From an uncultured Lachnospiraceae bacterium (GTDB lineage Bacteria; Bacillota; Clostridia; Lachnospirales; Lachnospiraceae), in the NCBI GenBank assembly GCA_947165025.1, contig CAMUYQ010000012.1, positions 1-64,000 of the forward strand: a stretch of DNA of 64,000 nucleotides. Direction: 5' to 3'. Positions 23,358-33,293 of the stretch are shown here, piece after piece. Positions within the stretch are counted from its first letter, which is position 1. Each line of letters begins with the position of its first letter. The notes beneath the pieces are model-generated. The model did no database searches and had not been told where the DNA came from. It saw only the letters and a list, made by a program, of their open reading frames with translations. The translations under genes were made by a program, and so were the position numbers.

Positions 23358-24164
23358 CTAGTTGAAGAGATACTGATATCTTCTCCGCATCTCCATTATT
23401 ACCTTTATTGCACGTTCTTTCTGCGCTTCGTCATAGAAATCTGCCCGATCCGCGATATCTTTGACATCGTTATATGAGAAATCAAAAGTAATCCGTCGTC
23501 CGTACAGGCGCTCAGCTATATCGAGTTGTTCCACGAAATCGGTGCAGAAAGTCTTTGGCTTCACTTTATCGATCAGAGTGTACATATCCTGATCCATCGG
23601 GTACTCGAGAGTAGTATCTGACAGCAATCCCGCAGCATTATCAAATATCGGCGCTGTCCTGAATTGTCCTTTTCCGTTCATAAGAACCGCAAGATTGTGT
23701 GTATGCCGGTCCTCGTTCAAAAACATTGCATCAACCGTCAGTGTCTTGCTCATATATATGCCAAATTCCGGTATCCCCGTTACTCTTTCCACCTGCTCCG
23801 TCAGAACCTTTAGTCTCTCCTCATGATCCTGAATCGACCATATCATTTTGTTAAGTCCCTCTCCGTACGTCTGCTTAAACAGCCTTTCAAGTGTAATGAG
23901 CTGCCATCCTTCCGTAAAATCCCGGCTTTTGCATCCGTTAAAGACCTGACCGTTGTATTCTATCTGCTCGACTTCATAATCTACATACTCATCTTTTTCG
24001 AGATCAGTATGTGCCAGAAGTTTTGAGATCATATACTCAGCAAGGCCCTCGTATCCGAGATAATCTGCCTTGTACCATATCCCGTCACGATAAAACTTTA
24101 ACTGGTTACCTTTTGACGATTTCCTGTCATTTGTTCGAATATCTTCATCCGATAATGCTATCAT
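23358..24164 (-). CDS. hipT: HipA-like kinase (HipT-type, lacking the N-terminal subdomain)
   Basis: A 268-residue Ser/Thr kinase-like toxin. It starts directly with the Gly/Ser-rich loop region SSKGNQLKFYRDGIWYKAD (residues 16-34), then the catalytic loop LNEDRHTHNLAV (D152, N157) and the metal-binding IFDN (D175), the HipA core arrangement. The usual 100-residue N-terminal subdomain of HipA is missing; a matching segment appears fused to the upstream HTH protein. HipA and HipT inactivate aminoacyl-tRNA synthetases by phosphorylation. Its ribosome site GAGAGG lies within the last codons of the HTH gene. Confidence 0.75.
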   Translation of the reverse strand: MIALSDEDIRTNDRKSSKGNQLKFYRDGIWYKADYLGYEGLAEYMISKLLAHTDLEKDEYVDYEVEQIEYNGQVFNGCKSRDFTEGWQLITLERLFKQTYGEGLNKMIWSIQDHEERLKVLTEQVERVTGIPEFGIYMSKTLTVDAMFLNEDRHTHNLAVLMNGKGQFRTAPIFDNAAGLLSDTTLEYPMDQDMYTLIDKVKPKTFCTDFVEQLDIAERLYGRRITFDFSYNDVKDIADRADFYDEAQKERAIKVIMEMRRRYQYLFN

Positions 24165-24167
24165 CCG

Positions 24168-24713
24168 CTACCTCTCAACTTTTATCCAAAATTCATCCTC
24201 TGCCATACGCCCCTCTGTCTTTTCGATTATCATCATCGGATCGTAAAACGGGATGTCCAGTTTTTTCAGTTCCAACTTTATCTTGTCCCTGGTGCGCGGA
24301 AAACATCTTGACTCAAGGAATTCCTCGTATTCTTCAAATGTGGGCTTTGTATTGACACCAAATGCACGAAACATCGTATTATCGACGAAATTGTATACCT
24401 TGATCTTTCTGGCCGGCTCATCTACGTCAATAACTGTACATACCATGTTCTTATACATGTACCAAAGTCGCGTCTTGTACTCGTTTGGAGGCAGTTCAAG
24501 TTCACCTGCAATATCAGGTTTTCGAAGGAGAATCTCCGTAAGAGTTACTATAGGTCCCGTGATCTCTTTATCGCCTGATTCCCAATTTTCAACCGTTCTT
24601 ACAGCGCTTTTTGTAAAGGCTGCAAATTCCTTTTGTGTCATCCCCAAAAGCTGCCGCACCCTTTTGATATCTTCACCTTTTATGGAGTTTGGAATAACGT
24701 AATCTTTGTTCAT
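24168..24713 (-). CDS. hipB: HipB-HipS-like fused antitoxin
   Basis: A 181-residue protein from ATG 24713. Residues about 10-60 form an XRE helix-turn-helix (IKRVRQLLGMTQKEFA, then SAVRTVENWESG). The C-terminal half (FEEYEEFLESRCFPRTR, IPFYDPMMIIEKTEGRMAEDEFW in pieces) resembles the HipA N-terminal subdomain, the part that is the separate HipS protein in HipBST systems. So DNA binding and kinase inhibition would lie in one chain. No Shine-Dalgarno sequence is present, and the promoter places transcription start at or next to the ATG. A perfect 17-bp inverted repeat around the promoter is the likely operator. Confidence 0.7.
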   Translation of the reverse strand: MNKDYVIPNSIKGEDIKRVRQLLGMTQKEFAAFTKSAVRTVENWESGDKEITGPIVTLTEILLRKPDIAGELELPPNEYKTRLWYMYKNMVCTVIDVDEPARKIKVYNFVDNTMFRAFGVNTKPTFEEYEEFLESRCFPRTRDKIKLELKKLDIPFYDPMMIIEKTEGRMAEDEFWIKVER

Positions 24714-24719
24714 ATATAG

Positions 24720-24776
24720 ATTAAACCACAAATTTTGCGGTAAATCAAGCCGTTTTACTCGCAAAATTTGTGGTTT
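24720..24776 (-). promoter_or_regulatory. hipB promoter and operator
   Basis: Two perfect 17-base inverted arms, AAACCACAAATTTTGCG (24723-24739) and CGCAAAATTTGTGGTTT (24760-24776), separated by 20 bases. On the minus strand TTGATT, 17-base spacer and TTTAAT (24725-24720) lie so that the proximal arm covers the spacer and -10 box and the other arm lies upstream of -35. Confidence 0.8.
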
Positions 24777-24818
24777 TTATCTGATCCCGGCTCTCCGGTC
24801 CGTGTCTGATGACTCGTT

Positions 24819-25673
24819 TTAGTCGTCTGCGATACGGCGAAGTTTGTACAGATCTTTGGAAAGTGAGTCTTTGCGCTGATCCATTGTTGCCCAGTCATCC
24901 CAGACTGCGCTGATCAGGCGCCCGGTTATACCACGGCTCTTATCAGATGCAAGAAACAGTGCAAGACCTGCTGCCTTCTCCTTGCAGTTGTCGCCTTCTC
25001 TTACGAGCTTTTCTGCGGTCGCGATCTCTTTGTCGCCCGCTGCATCCTTTGCGCCGAGGATCGCGTCTGTCATGGCGGTCCTCATCGCGCCGGGAGCGAT
25101 CGTGTTGATGTCGATCCCATATTCCCTGTTCTCATCTGCAAGTATCTCGGACAGGCGCACTATCGAAACCTTTGCGGCCGCATATGCCGAAAAGTTCGGG
25201 CGGCTTCCGGTTGCTCCGCCGCCGGAGATGCTGATGATCCTGCCCTTTATGCCGTTCTTCCTGAAATATGCTATAGCCCGGCGCATCGCATATACAGGCC
25301 CGAACATGTCGGTAATGAGAGTGTCCTTCCACTCATCCCAGTCGTTTTCGTTGATAGGACCGATAGGGCCCTGTATTGCTGCATTATTTACGAGGATATC
25401 GTATCCTCCCTCATCTTCCGCCGCTTTTAATATGCGGTCTATATCTGCTTCCTTTGAAGTGTCTGCGGCAACTGTCGTGATCTTCTGCGAGCTGTCCGCG
25501 CAGAGGTTCTTAAGCTCTCCTGCCGCACTCTCAAGCGCCTCAATGTTTCTGGCACATAAAACAAGGTCCGCGCCGTTTTGCGCGAACACTTTTGCTATCT
25601 CAAAGCCAAGTCCCCGGCTTGCACCGGTGATCACGGCCCTTTTGTTGTTAAGGGGAAGGTTTGACGAAGGCAT
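24819..25673 (-). CDS. Classical short-chain dehydrogenase/reductase
   Basis: A 284-residue SDR: cofactor motif TGASRGLG at about 16-23, NNAAIQGP (NNAG-type), catalytic SISGGGATGSRPNFSAYAAAK with the Ser and Y-x-x-x-K. The ATG overlaps the upstream glycosyltransferase stop (TAATG). In this setting it probably reduces a keto-sugar or another glycan precursor, but SDR substrates cannot be read from sequence. Confidence 0.8.
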   Translation of the reverse strand: MPSSNLPLNNKRAVITGASRGLGFEIAKVFAQNGADLVLCARNIEALESAAGELKNLCADSSQKITTVAADTSKEADIDRILKAAEDEGGYDILVNNAAIQGPIGPINENDWDEWKDTLITDMFGPVYAMRRAIAYFRKNGIKGRIISISGGGATGSRPNFSAYAAAKVSIVRLSEILADENREYGIDINTIAPGAMRTAMTDAILGAKDAAGDKEIATAEKLVREGDNCKEKAAGLALFLASDKSRGITGRLISAVWDDWATMDQRKDSLSKDLYKLRRIADD

Positions 25674-26632
25674 TATGATTTTTGCTCCTTGTTATCAAAA
25701 TTGATGCGCTCCTCCTCGACGACGACCGGTCTGTGGATCACACGCGTGTTGATGTTAAGGACGTACTCGCCCAGAAATCCGATAAAGAACAGCTGCAGTG
25801 AGCCCAAGAAGAACACACCGATGACCATCGGCGCATAGCCCGCCGAGAACGAATCCCAGTGAGTCAGTTTCATTATGAAGAATACAACGGCAACGATGAA
25901 GCTGATAACACCTGCTCCGAATCCGAGAAGGGTCGCAAGCCTGAGACCAACCTTTGTGTAGCTCGTAAAGCTTAGCATCGCGCCGTCATAAAGGCTGTAG
26001 AAGTTATTGTGCGTCTTGCCGGCACGCCGCTCTTCCTGCTCGTAGGTGACTTCGGTCATGTTGAAGCCCTCGCCGTACTCCGCAACGATGCCGCGAAGGA
26101 ACGGGATCGGATCGTCGAGCTCCTGCAGGAGTCTGACAAATGTTTTATCGTAAAGGCCGAAGCCCGTGAAATGCTCGATCAGTTTTACAGGCGACATGCG
26201 CTTGATGATCTTGTAATAGCAGCTTCGAAGGAAGAAGAGGATACCCGATTCCTTACTGGATGTCTTGATACCGCTGACGATCTTGTGGCCCTTTTCCCAC
26301 TCACGCACAAACGTCGGGATCATGTTGACCGGCTCCTGAAAATCAGCCGCTATTGATATCGTGCAATCCCCTGTTGTCTGGCATATCCCGTAAAACGGGG
26401 AATTGAACTGTCCGAAGTTCGTGACGTTGAATATTGCCTTGATCTTCGGGTTGTGTTCGCATAGATTACGGATAACATCGCGCGTTCCATCCTTTGAACA
26501 GTTGTCGATGAACACGATCTCGTAATCGTACTCGGGAAGTGCCTCCTTGAAGACGTTCACTATTGAATTTGCCATCAGTTCCGCGTTTTCAACTTCGTTG
26601 TAACACGGGATCATCACACTTATCGTTTTCAT
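25673..26632 (-). CDS. Family 2 glycosyltransferase (GtrB/DPM1-like)
   Basis: A 319-residue enzyme with SVMIPCYNEVENAE at the N-terminus, FIDNCSKDGT, SIAADFQEPV as the acidic donor-metal segment, and two C-terminal membrane helices (about 232-255 and 268-292). Expected to make a polyprenyl-phosphate sugar at the inner face of the membrane. One base overlaps the SDR gene. With the membrane protein encoded directly upstream it may form a donor-synthase/transferase pair. Confidence 0.85.
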   Translation of the reverse strand: MKTISVMIPCYNEVENAELMANSIVNVFKEALPEYDYEIVFIDNCSKDGTRDVIRNLCEHNPKIKAIFNVTNFGQFNSPFYGICQTTGDCTISIAADFQEPVNMIPTFVREWEKGHKIVSGIKTSSKESGILFFLRSCYYKIIKRMSPVKLIEHFTGFGLYDKTFVRLLQELDDPIPFLRGIVAEYGEGFNMTEVTYEQEERRAGKTHNNFYSLYDGAMLSFTSYTKVGLRLATLLGFGAGVISFIVAVVFFIMKLTHWDSFSAGYAPMVIGVFFLGSLQLFFIGFLGEYVLNINTRVIHRPVVVEEERINFDNKEQKS

Positions 26633-26648
26633 AGCGATTATTCTACCA

Positions 26649-28289
26649 TTATTGGCCTTTTACGTCAAAAAACATTACTTCGTACGGCCAGTTTCCGAGC
26701 TGCAGAGTCAGTCTGTCAAAGCATTCGTATCCGTGCTCCGTCACGTATTCCTCATAAAGCGGGCAGTATGCACCGGTGTCGGCAAGCGTGATCAGGCCGT
26801 ATCCGTGAGCGTCCGCTTTGTGTACAAGAGTCTTCCTATAGGCGATGTTCTGGTCGATCAGCGGCTGCATGTATTCAAATGAGTCCGTGTTAACGCCTGC
26901 TGCCTCAAAGCAGTCGCGGGTGTTCTCGCTGACCTCCGCATCATGTCCACAAATGCAGTCTCCGCCTTCATTAAATGCATCATATGCAAGCAGGCGGGCG
27001 TAGAAGACATCACCTTTTTCGCGGTACTGTGCAGTGTATTCATATGCCTTCTGCCAGTCCGCGATCTCCTCAGCCGTCAGTATATGAAGCGGGAGCTTTG
27101 TAAATCCGAAATATATTGTGACTACGGCGATGGCCGCGTAGATGGCGGCGAATCCATACTCTTTCAATTTTCTTTGTTTACCGGCTCCGGATTCGTTTGC
27201 TTTTTCCTCATCAGACTCTTTCGGGATCATCCTCTCAAACGAGATGATCGCAACGACCGATATGAACGGCATCCACAGCTGCAGGAAATATGAAATGAAC
27301 GCTCCGTCGTTCTTGCCGAGTACAAAGAGAGGGGCGAGCATTACGACCGATTGAACAGCCGAAAGCGCAAAAATATCGTTTTCACGTATCTTTATGTTCT
27401 GAAGCTTTTCGTTATTCCTGTACAGCTTTCTGAGCGCCATTGCTGCTGCGATAACTATGATCACAAAGAGTGCAGCAAACATCACGATCAGGTACTTGAA
27501 CTGCTCCCAGACGTTTGCGATACCGCCGCTTCCGGTAAGTGCTGTTCCAAGATATGTGAACAGGTACGCCCTCGTCCAGAAGAGGGGCCAGAAGATCGTG
27601 ATGACGGCGGCAACTACCCCATTTATAAGTACTGTCCAGCCGATAAGCTTAAATGCTTCCTTTCTCGAGTACAGGAGCATATATATGAATATCCCGGGTG
27701 CGACGAACACGAAGTATTGCTTGGTATACAGGCAGAGCGTGATAAATACCGCACATACGAGAGGTTTGTTCTTTATCTTAGGGGATACCGCAAAGGCGGT
27801 CGTTGCAAGAAGAAGCAGCAGTCCGAGATCATCCGGAGCCGCAGAGATATAACCGAACCTCCAGTGGCAGAACATGAACATGAGAGCTGTAAGTGCCGGA
27901 GATACCGTGATCTTTGCATGTGTCTTTGTTATCTGGTATCCGATAAAGCCGGATAACAGTATGGACACAAGAGAGATGATGAAGTGGGCGGTAACTGAGC
28001 CCCGGAATGTGATCTTCGCGACAGCGGCTGCGATCAGACTGTTAAGAAACGGATAGTCATAGTTCACGCCGGGTATGTCCCAGTTTAGAGAAGCTGCCGT
28101 GTACGGGCTCTTTCCGGCAAGGAAAGTGTTGGTCAGCTGTATGTTTGAAGGCTCCAGAAGTTCCTTCGGGTATGGCAGGGCAAGGATGCCCGCGTATACC
28201 GTTCTTACAACAAAAAACAAGGCAGCCGCAAGAACTGCCATTGTTATAAGTTTATATATCGGTTTTTCCTCTTTAAAGGTTTTTAACAT
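26649..28289 (-). CDS. Polytopic GT39/GT-C-like membrane glycosyltransferase
   Basis: A 546-residue protein with a membrane segment at about 15-33, an extracytoplasmic loop containing SPYTAASLNWDIPGVNYDYPF, and around ten further helices; the C-terminal 110 residues are outside the membrane. The acidic loop after the first helix is where GT-C enzymes keep their catalytic aspartate. It likely moves a polyprenyl-linked sugar to a surface glycan. The ATG lies 17 bases inside the end of the CDP-glucose dehydratase gene. Confidence 0.65.
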   Translation of the reverse strand: MLKTFKEEKPIYKLITMAVLAAALFFVVRTVYAGILALPYPKELLEPSNIQLTNTFLAGKSPYTAASLNWDIPGVNYDYPFLNSLIAAAVAKITFRGSVTAHFIISLVSILLSGFIGYQITKTHAKITVSPALTALMFMFCHWRFGYISAAPDDLGLLLLLATTAFAVSPKIKNKPLVCAVFITLCLYTKQYFVFVAPGIFIYMLLYSRKEAFKLIGWTVLINGVVAAVITIFWPLFWTRAYLFTYLGTALTGSGGIANVWEQFKYLIVMFAALFVIIVIAAAMALRKLYRNNEKLQNIKIRENDIFALSAVQSVVMLAPLFVLGKNDGAFISYFLQLWMPFISVVAIISFERMIPKESDEEKANESGAGKQRKLKEYGFAAIYAAIAVVTIYFGFTKLPLHILTAEEIADWQKAYEYTAQYREKGDVFYARLLAYDAFNEGGDCICGHDAEVSENTRDCFEAAGVNTDSFEYMQPLIDQNIAYRKTLVHKADAHGYGLITLADTGAYCPLYEEYVTEHGYECFDRLTLQLGNWPYEVMFFDVKGQ

Positions 28290-29379
28290 CTGCCAAATAT
28301 CCGCTTATCTGCTCGCGCGTGATCTTTCCGATATCCTCGCCGTCGGCATAGGCTCTGTACCACCTTACAAGCTCCTGCATTGCCTTTTCTATGTTCCATG
28401 CAGGATTCCAGCCGAGGGTCTCCTTGATCTTCGTGCAGTCAAGCTTTAAGAAGTTGGCCTCATGAGGGCCTCCGTCGGATTTGTTGACCCAGTCAAGACG
28501 CTTTCCGCTCTGTCCCGCGCTCCAGTATTCACAGAACATTGTTGCGATCTTCGACGTTGTGACCGCATCCTCATCGTCTGGGCCTATGTTGTAGCAGCCT
28601 TCCGTGGAAGCATCCATGTACTGGCCTGCAGCTGCGCCGAGGTAGCATACAACCGGTTCGAGCACATGCTGGTAAGGTCTTGTCGAATAAGGGTTCCTGA
28701 CGATTATATCCTCGTGCTTCATAGCCGCTCTCACACAGTCGGGAATGATCCTGTCCTTTGCAAAATCGCCTCCGCCTATGACATTGCCGGCACGCATCGT
28801 AGTGACTGCGATCCCTTTGTCGCGAAGGAACGAATTGCGGTAGCTGTCGGTCACAAGCTCCGAGCACGATTTTGAATTGGAGTACGGATCGTAGCCGCAA
28901 AGCTCCTCTTCCTCGCGATAGCCTTCCTTACGCTCTTTGTTGCGGTAAACCTTGTCAGTGGTGACATTTATAACGCTTTTCACGCTGTCACACTTTCTGC
29001 AGCAGTCAAGGACGTTGACGGTGCCGATAACATTCGTCTCGTATGTTCCTACGGGATCCTCGTATGAAGTACGCACTATAGGCTGCGCCGCCATATGGAT
29101 CACGATCTCAGGCTGTGCCTTGTCGAAAGTTTCCCTCAGAAGTTCGAGATTCCTGATATCACCGTAGACGTTTGTGAGCTTTCCGGAGTAGGCTTTGTCA
29201 GTTGCTCCGTTATCATATTTGTCGAATCCGAGCAGTTTGAACAGACTCGGCTCCGTCGGCGGCTCGAGCGCGTATCCCGTCACTTCAGCCCCCGCCATCA
29301 GCAGGATAGCCGTCATCCAGCTTCCCTTGAAGCCGGTGTGGCCGGTAACGAGAACCTTCTTGCCGTTGTAGAATTTCAT
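28273..29379 (-). CDS. rfbG: CDP-glucose 4,6-dehydratase
   Basis: A 368-residue extended SDR. KKVLVTGHTGFKGSW at the N-terminus is the distinctive RfbG cofactor motif, followed by VIHMAAQPIVRTSYEDP, NVTTDKVY and the catalytic DPYSNSKSC; RPYQHVLEPV and WNPAW complete the family pattern. It converts CDP-glucose to CDP-4-keto-6-deoxyglucose, the entry to deoxysugars. The start chosen is ATG 29379, matching the family; an ATG five codons earlier is possible, and neither has a good ribosome site. No rfbF nor rfbH gene is in the window; instead a 2,3-dehydratase lies at 33.3 kb. Confidence 0.85.
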   Translation of the reverse strand: MKFYNGKKVLVTGHTGFKGSWMTAILLMAGAEVTGYALEPPTEPSLFKLLGFDKYDNGATDKAYSGKLTNVYGDIRNLELLRETFDKAQPEIVIHMAAQPIVRTSYEDPVGTYETNVIGTVNVLDCCRKCDSVKSVINVTTDKVYRNKERKEGYREEEELCGYDPYSNSKSCSELVTDSYRNSFLRDKGIAVTTMRAGNVIGGGDFAKDRIIPDCVRAAMKHEDIIVRNPYSTRPYQHVLEPVVCYLGAAAGQYMDASTEGCYNIGPDDEDAVTTSKIATMFCEYWSAGQSGKRLDWVNKSDGGPHEANFLKLDCTKIKETLGWNPAWNIEKAMQELVRWYRAYADGEDIGKITREQISGYLADVKNL

Positions 29380-29473
29380 AATGTCTTTGATCATAGAAGT
29401 AATTATGGGGGAAATTGCTTGAAATTGCAAGTTATGAAACTCAAGCAGAACACAAAGATTTCACAATAATAAC

Positions 29474-29502
29474 TTGACATTAATTTAACCAAGTGCTATG
29501 GT
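29474..29502 (+). promoter_or_regulatory. groESL promoter
   Basis: Perfect -35 TTGACA (29474-29479), 17-base spacer, -10 TATGGT (29497-29502). Transcription should start about 7-10 bases later, just before the CIRCE element. Confidence 0.8.
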
Positions 29503-29513
29503 ATGTTTTGTGG

Positions 29514-29540
29514 TTAGCACTCGACCCAAATGAGTGCTAA
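29514..29540 (+). promoter_or_regulatory. CIRCE operator (HrcA binding site)
   Basis: TTAGCACTC, nine bases, GAGTGCTAA: a perfect match to the CIRCE consensus. It overlaps the start of the groESL transcript, so HrcA should repress the operon until heat shock. hrcA itself is not in the window. Confidence 0.97.
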
Positions 29541-29591
29541 CAAAACTAAAAACAAAGTGAAAACATAACATAAAGAATGGAGGCAACAGAT

Positions 29592-29876
29592 ATGAAGTTA
29601 TCACCACTCGGCGACAGAGTCGTACTTAGACAGCTTGAAGCTGAAGAAACAACAAAGTCGGGGATCGTTCTTCCCGGCCAGAACAAAGAAAAGCCCCAGC
29701 AGGCCGAAGTTATAGCAGTAGGCCCCGGCGGAATGGTCGATGGCAAGGAAGTCGCTATGCAGGTTAAGGTCGGCCAGAAGGTCATCTACTCAAAGTATGC
29801 AGGAACGGAAGTCAAGCTTGATGACGAGGAGTTCATCATCGTTAAGCAGAACGACGTATTAGCCGTCATAGAATAA
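29592..29876 (+). CDS. groES: GroES co-chaperonin
   Basis: A 94-residue protein with the full GroES pattern: MKLSPLGDRVVLRQLEAEE, KSGIVLPGQNKEKPQ (the mobile loop), GKEVAMQVKVGQKVIYSKY and FIIVKQNDVLAVIE. It forms the heptameric lid of the GroEL cage in the cytoplasm. ATG 29592 is the family start, with GGAGG eight bases upstream; an upstream in-frame start is ignored. Controlled by the CIRCE element. groEL follows after 21 bases. Confidence 0.98.
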   Translation: MKLSPLGDRVVLRQLEAEETTKSGIVLPGQNKEKPQQAEVIAVGPGGMVDGKEVAMQVKVGQKVIYSKYAGTEVKLDDEEFIIVKQNDVLAVIE

Positions 29877-29885
29877 TTACGTTAG

Positions 29886-31520
<1,635 letters not shown>

Positions 31521-31604
31521 CAACTGACTTGATTTTTCCCGCAGTTGTGTTATTATATTTATGCGGAAACGCAAATGATGCTATTATGTATTCAATAACA
31601 AGAC

Positions 31605-31643
31605 GAACCCCTCGGTATTGCCGTACCGAGGGGTTCTTGCTCC
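31605..31643. terminator. Terminator downstream of groEL
   Basis: A perfect 13-bp stem, GAACCCCTCGGTA (31605-31617) with TACCGAGGGGTTC (31624-31636), loop TTGCCG, then TTGCTCCTT. It lies between groEL and the convergent glycan operon and can act on both. Confidence 0.8.
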
Positions 31644-31674
31644 TTACAGCGAGCTGTTCTGAGGCTGTGCCGTG

Positions 31675-31743
31675 TTACTCATCTCCGTCCAACCATTTGC
31701 AAATATAGTAGGCAACTATACTCGCCATAAAATAGATTATCAT
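31675..31743 (-). CDS. 22-residue hydrophobic membrane peptide
   Basis: ATG 31743 to TAA 31675 encodes a single predicted membrane helix, IIYFMASIVAYYICKW, ending in LDGDE. It resembles the very short single-pass peptides ending YYICKWLD that occur widely in Firmicutes and are sometimes called putative holin-like toxins; this comparison is from memory. No strong ribosome site is seen, so translation is uncertain. It lies between the groEL terminator and the cupin gene. Confidence 0.35.
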   Translation of the reverse strand: MIIYFMASIVAYYICKWLDGDE

Positions 31744-31792
31744 ATCCGTATTATGCGATGCAATATATCAGCATAACAGGTGTTTTAGGGTT

Positions 31793-32218
31793 TTAATCCG
31801 GCAGTACTCTTGTCTGTTCGATCTCGCGTTTGTACTCGTCGAAGTCGCGAATGTATTCAGCGCCGTCATAATGGGTGCTGGCAAGTACGAGGAGCACCGA
31901 ATCCGGAGAGAAGTCGTACATCTCCTTCCAGATCATACGAGGGATGTACAGGCCCTCCATGGGGCGCTTGAGTTCGACGATCTCGCGATTTTCACCGTCG
32001 GTGATCATGACCTTCGATGAGCCTGCTACGTTGATGAGTACGAACTCGGATTCGCGGTTCGCGTGCTGCCCCCTGACGACGGTGTCATCCGATCCGTAAA
32101 TATAAAACACACGCTGGATCGGGAACGGTACGTCAAGGTCTCCCTCGGCCACAACGAGTTTTCCTCGCTCATCTCCAAGGTCCGGAAATTGAAGTTTTCT
32201 GTATAATTCGTGGATCAT
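31793..32218 (-). CDS. FdtA/WxcM-like cupin (sugar 3,4-ketoisomerase family), copy 2
   Basis: A 141-residue cupin: LGDERGKLVVAEG, RVFYIYGSDDTVVRGQHANRE with the histidine region, VAGSSKVMITDG, MIWKEMYDFSPDSVLLVLAS. The family holds dTDP-4-oxo-6-deoxyhexose 3,4-ketoisomerases and related enzymes. Last gene of the run that includes the Gfo/Idh oxidoreductase, the 2,3-dehydratase and another cupin, which supports a role in deoxysugar nucleotide synthesis. H in the usual GxHAHK pattern is partly replaced (GQHANR), as in several WxcM-like proteins. Confidence 0.8.
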   Translation of the reverse strand: MIHELYRKLQFPDLGDERGKLVVAEGDLDVPFPIQRVFYIYGSDDTVVRGQHANRESEFVLINVAGSSKVMITDGENREIVELKRPMEGLYIPRMIWKEMYDFSPDSVLLVLASTHYDGAEYIRDFDEYKREIEQTRVLPD

Positions 32219-32270
32219 ATGTTTCCTCTCGATTTCAGCCTAAGCCTCTGTTCTTTATTCTATCAGTAAT

Positions 32271-33272
32271 TCAGCGCTCCATACATTCATCAACATATGT
32301 GCTCTGCCTGATGATCGCTTCGTAATTTGCCTCTCTTAGCGCATCCTCTTCTGTCATCTTCGCAAATGCCCTTACTGAGCCTGCGAACTGGTCATCGGGA
32401 TCTACCTTTATTACCTGCTTATCAGCTCCTGTCGTAAGGGACAGTTCTATAGGAAGATCCGCAGGCGGCGTGTAGAGCCTTGGCGATGTGATAACACCTT
32501 TACTTCCCCATATCTCAAGTTCACAGTTGTACTGCCTGTCCATTCCGAACGAGAGCTGTGCGATCGCACCATCAGAACCGGTTGCCGTTATGGCACCGTA
32601 TATATCAACATCAAAGCCTTCTTTTCCCTTGAGGATATGGCTTTCGATCTTCATGGCGGGTCCCAGAAGAAGCGATGCCACCTTTATCGTGTAGCAGCCA
32701 CAGTCAAGCAATGCGCCGCCCCCGAGTGCCTTTTTATATCTGAAATCATCCGATCCGCGGAACGGGAACGAGAAATCGCCCCGTATCGTACGGATATCGC
32801 CCAGAGTTCCGGCATCGAGCACTTCTCTTATCTTATCCATCTGTGCGTGATAGCAGAAAGCGAAGTTTTCATGAACCGCAAGCTTTTTTTCTTTTGCTAT
32901 GCCGATCAGTTCTTTGGTCTCTTTCAAAGACGTGGTAAACGGCTTTTCCAGAAGAACATGCTTGCCGCAAAGAAGAGCCTGCTTTGCCCAGCGGTAATGA
33001 AGTGCAGGCGGAAGAGCAATGTATACGGCGTCGATCGCATCGGACGAGAGCATGTTCATGTAGCCTTCGAATATCGCACCACCGAAGACCTCTGTGAGGG
33101 CGCGGGCTTTGTCCATGCTTGTTTGTGAAACAGGGGACGGACCCCCTCTTTCTGATTCGAGTGCAACAGCAACGCCGACATATTCTATTGTGTCACATTT
33201 CTGTATGGCGGGGATCATCCGGCGTTTTGCGATGTCGGCCGGTCCGAGAACGCCAATTCGTAATCGTTTCAT
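32271..33272 (-). CDS. Gfo/Idh/MocA oxidoreductase, probable deoxysugar 3-ketoreductase
   Basis: A 333-residue enzyme: Rossmann start RIGVLGPADIAKRRMIPA, then YIALPPALHYRWA and the EKPF motif VLLEKPFT with the catalytic lysine, and GGGALLDCGCY. In antibiotic deoxysugar pathways, a Gfo/Idh protein (TylC1 or SpnN type) reduces the 3-keto group after NDP-hexose 2,3-dehydratase; the gene order here, directly downstream of such a dehydratase, makes this the best inference. Confidence 0.8.
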   Translation of the reverse strand: MKRLRIGVLGPADIAKRRMIPAIQKCDTIEYVGVAVALESERGGPSPVSQTSMDKARALTEVFGGAIFEGYMNMLSSDAIDAVYIALPPALHYRWAKQALLCGKHVLLEKPFTTSLKETKELIGIAKEKKLAVHENFAFCYHAQMDKIREVLDAGTLGDIRTIRGDFSFPFRGSDDFRYKKALGGGALLDCGCYTIKVASLLLGPAMKIESHILKGKEGFDVDIYGAITATGSDGAIAQLSFGMDRQYNCELEIWGSKGVITSPRLYTPPADLPIELSLTTGADKQVIKVDPDDQFAGSVRAFAKMTEEDALREANYEAIIRQSTYVDECMER

Positions 33273-33293
33273 TTATTATTTTCCCCTAATACA

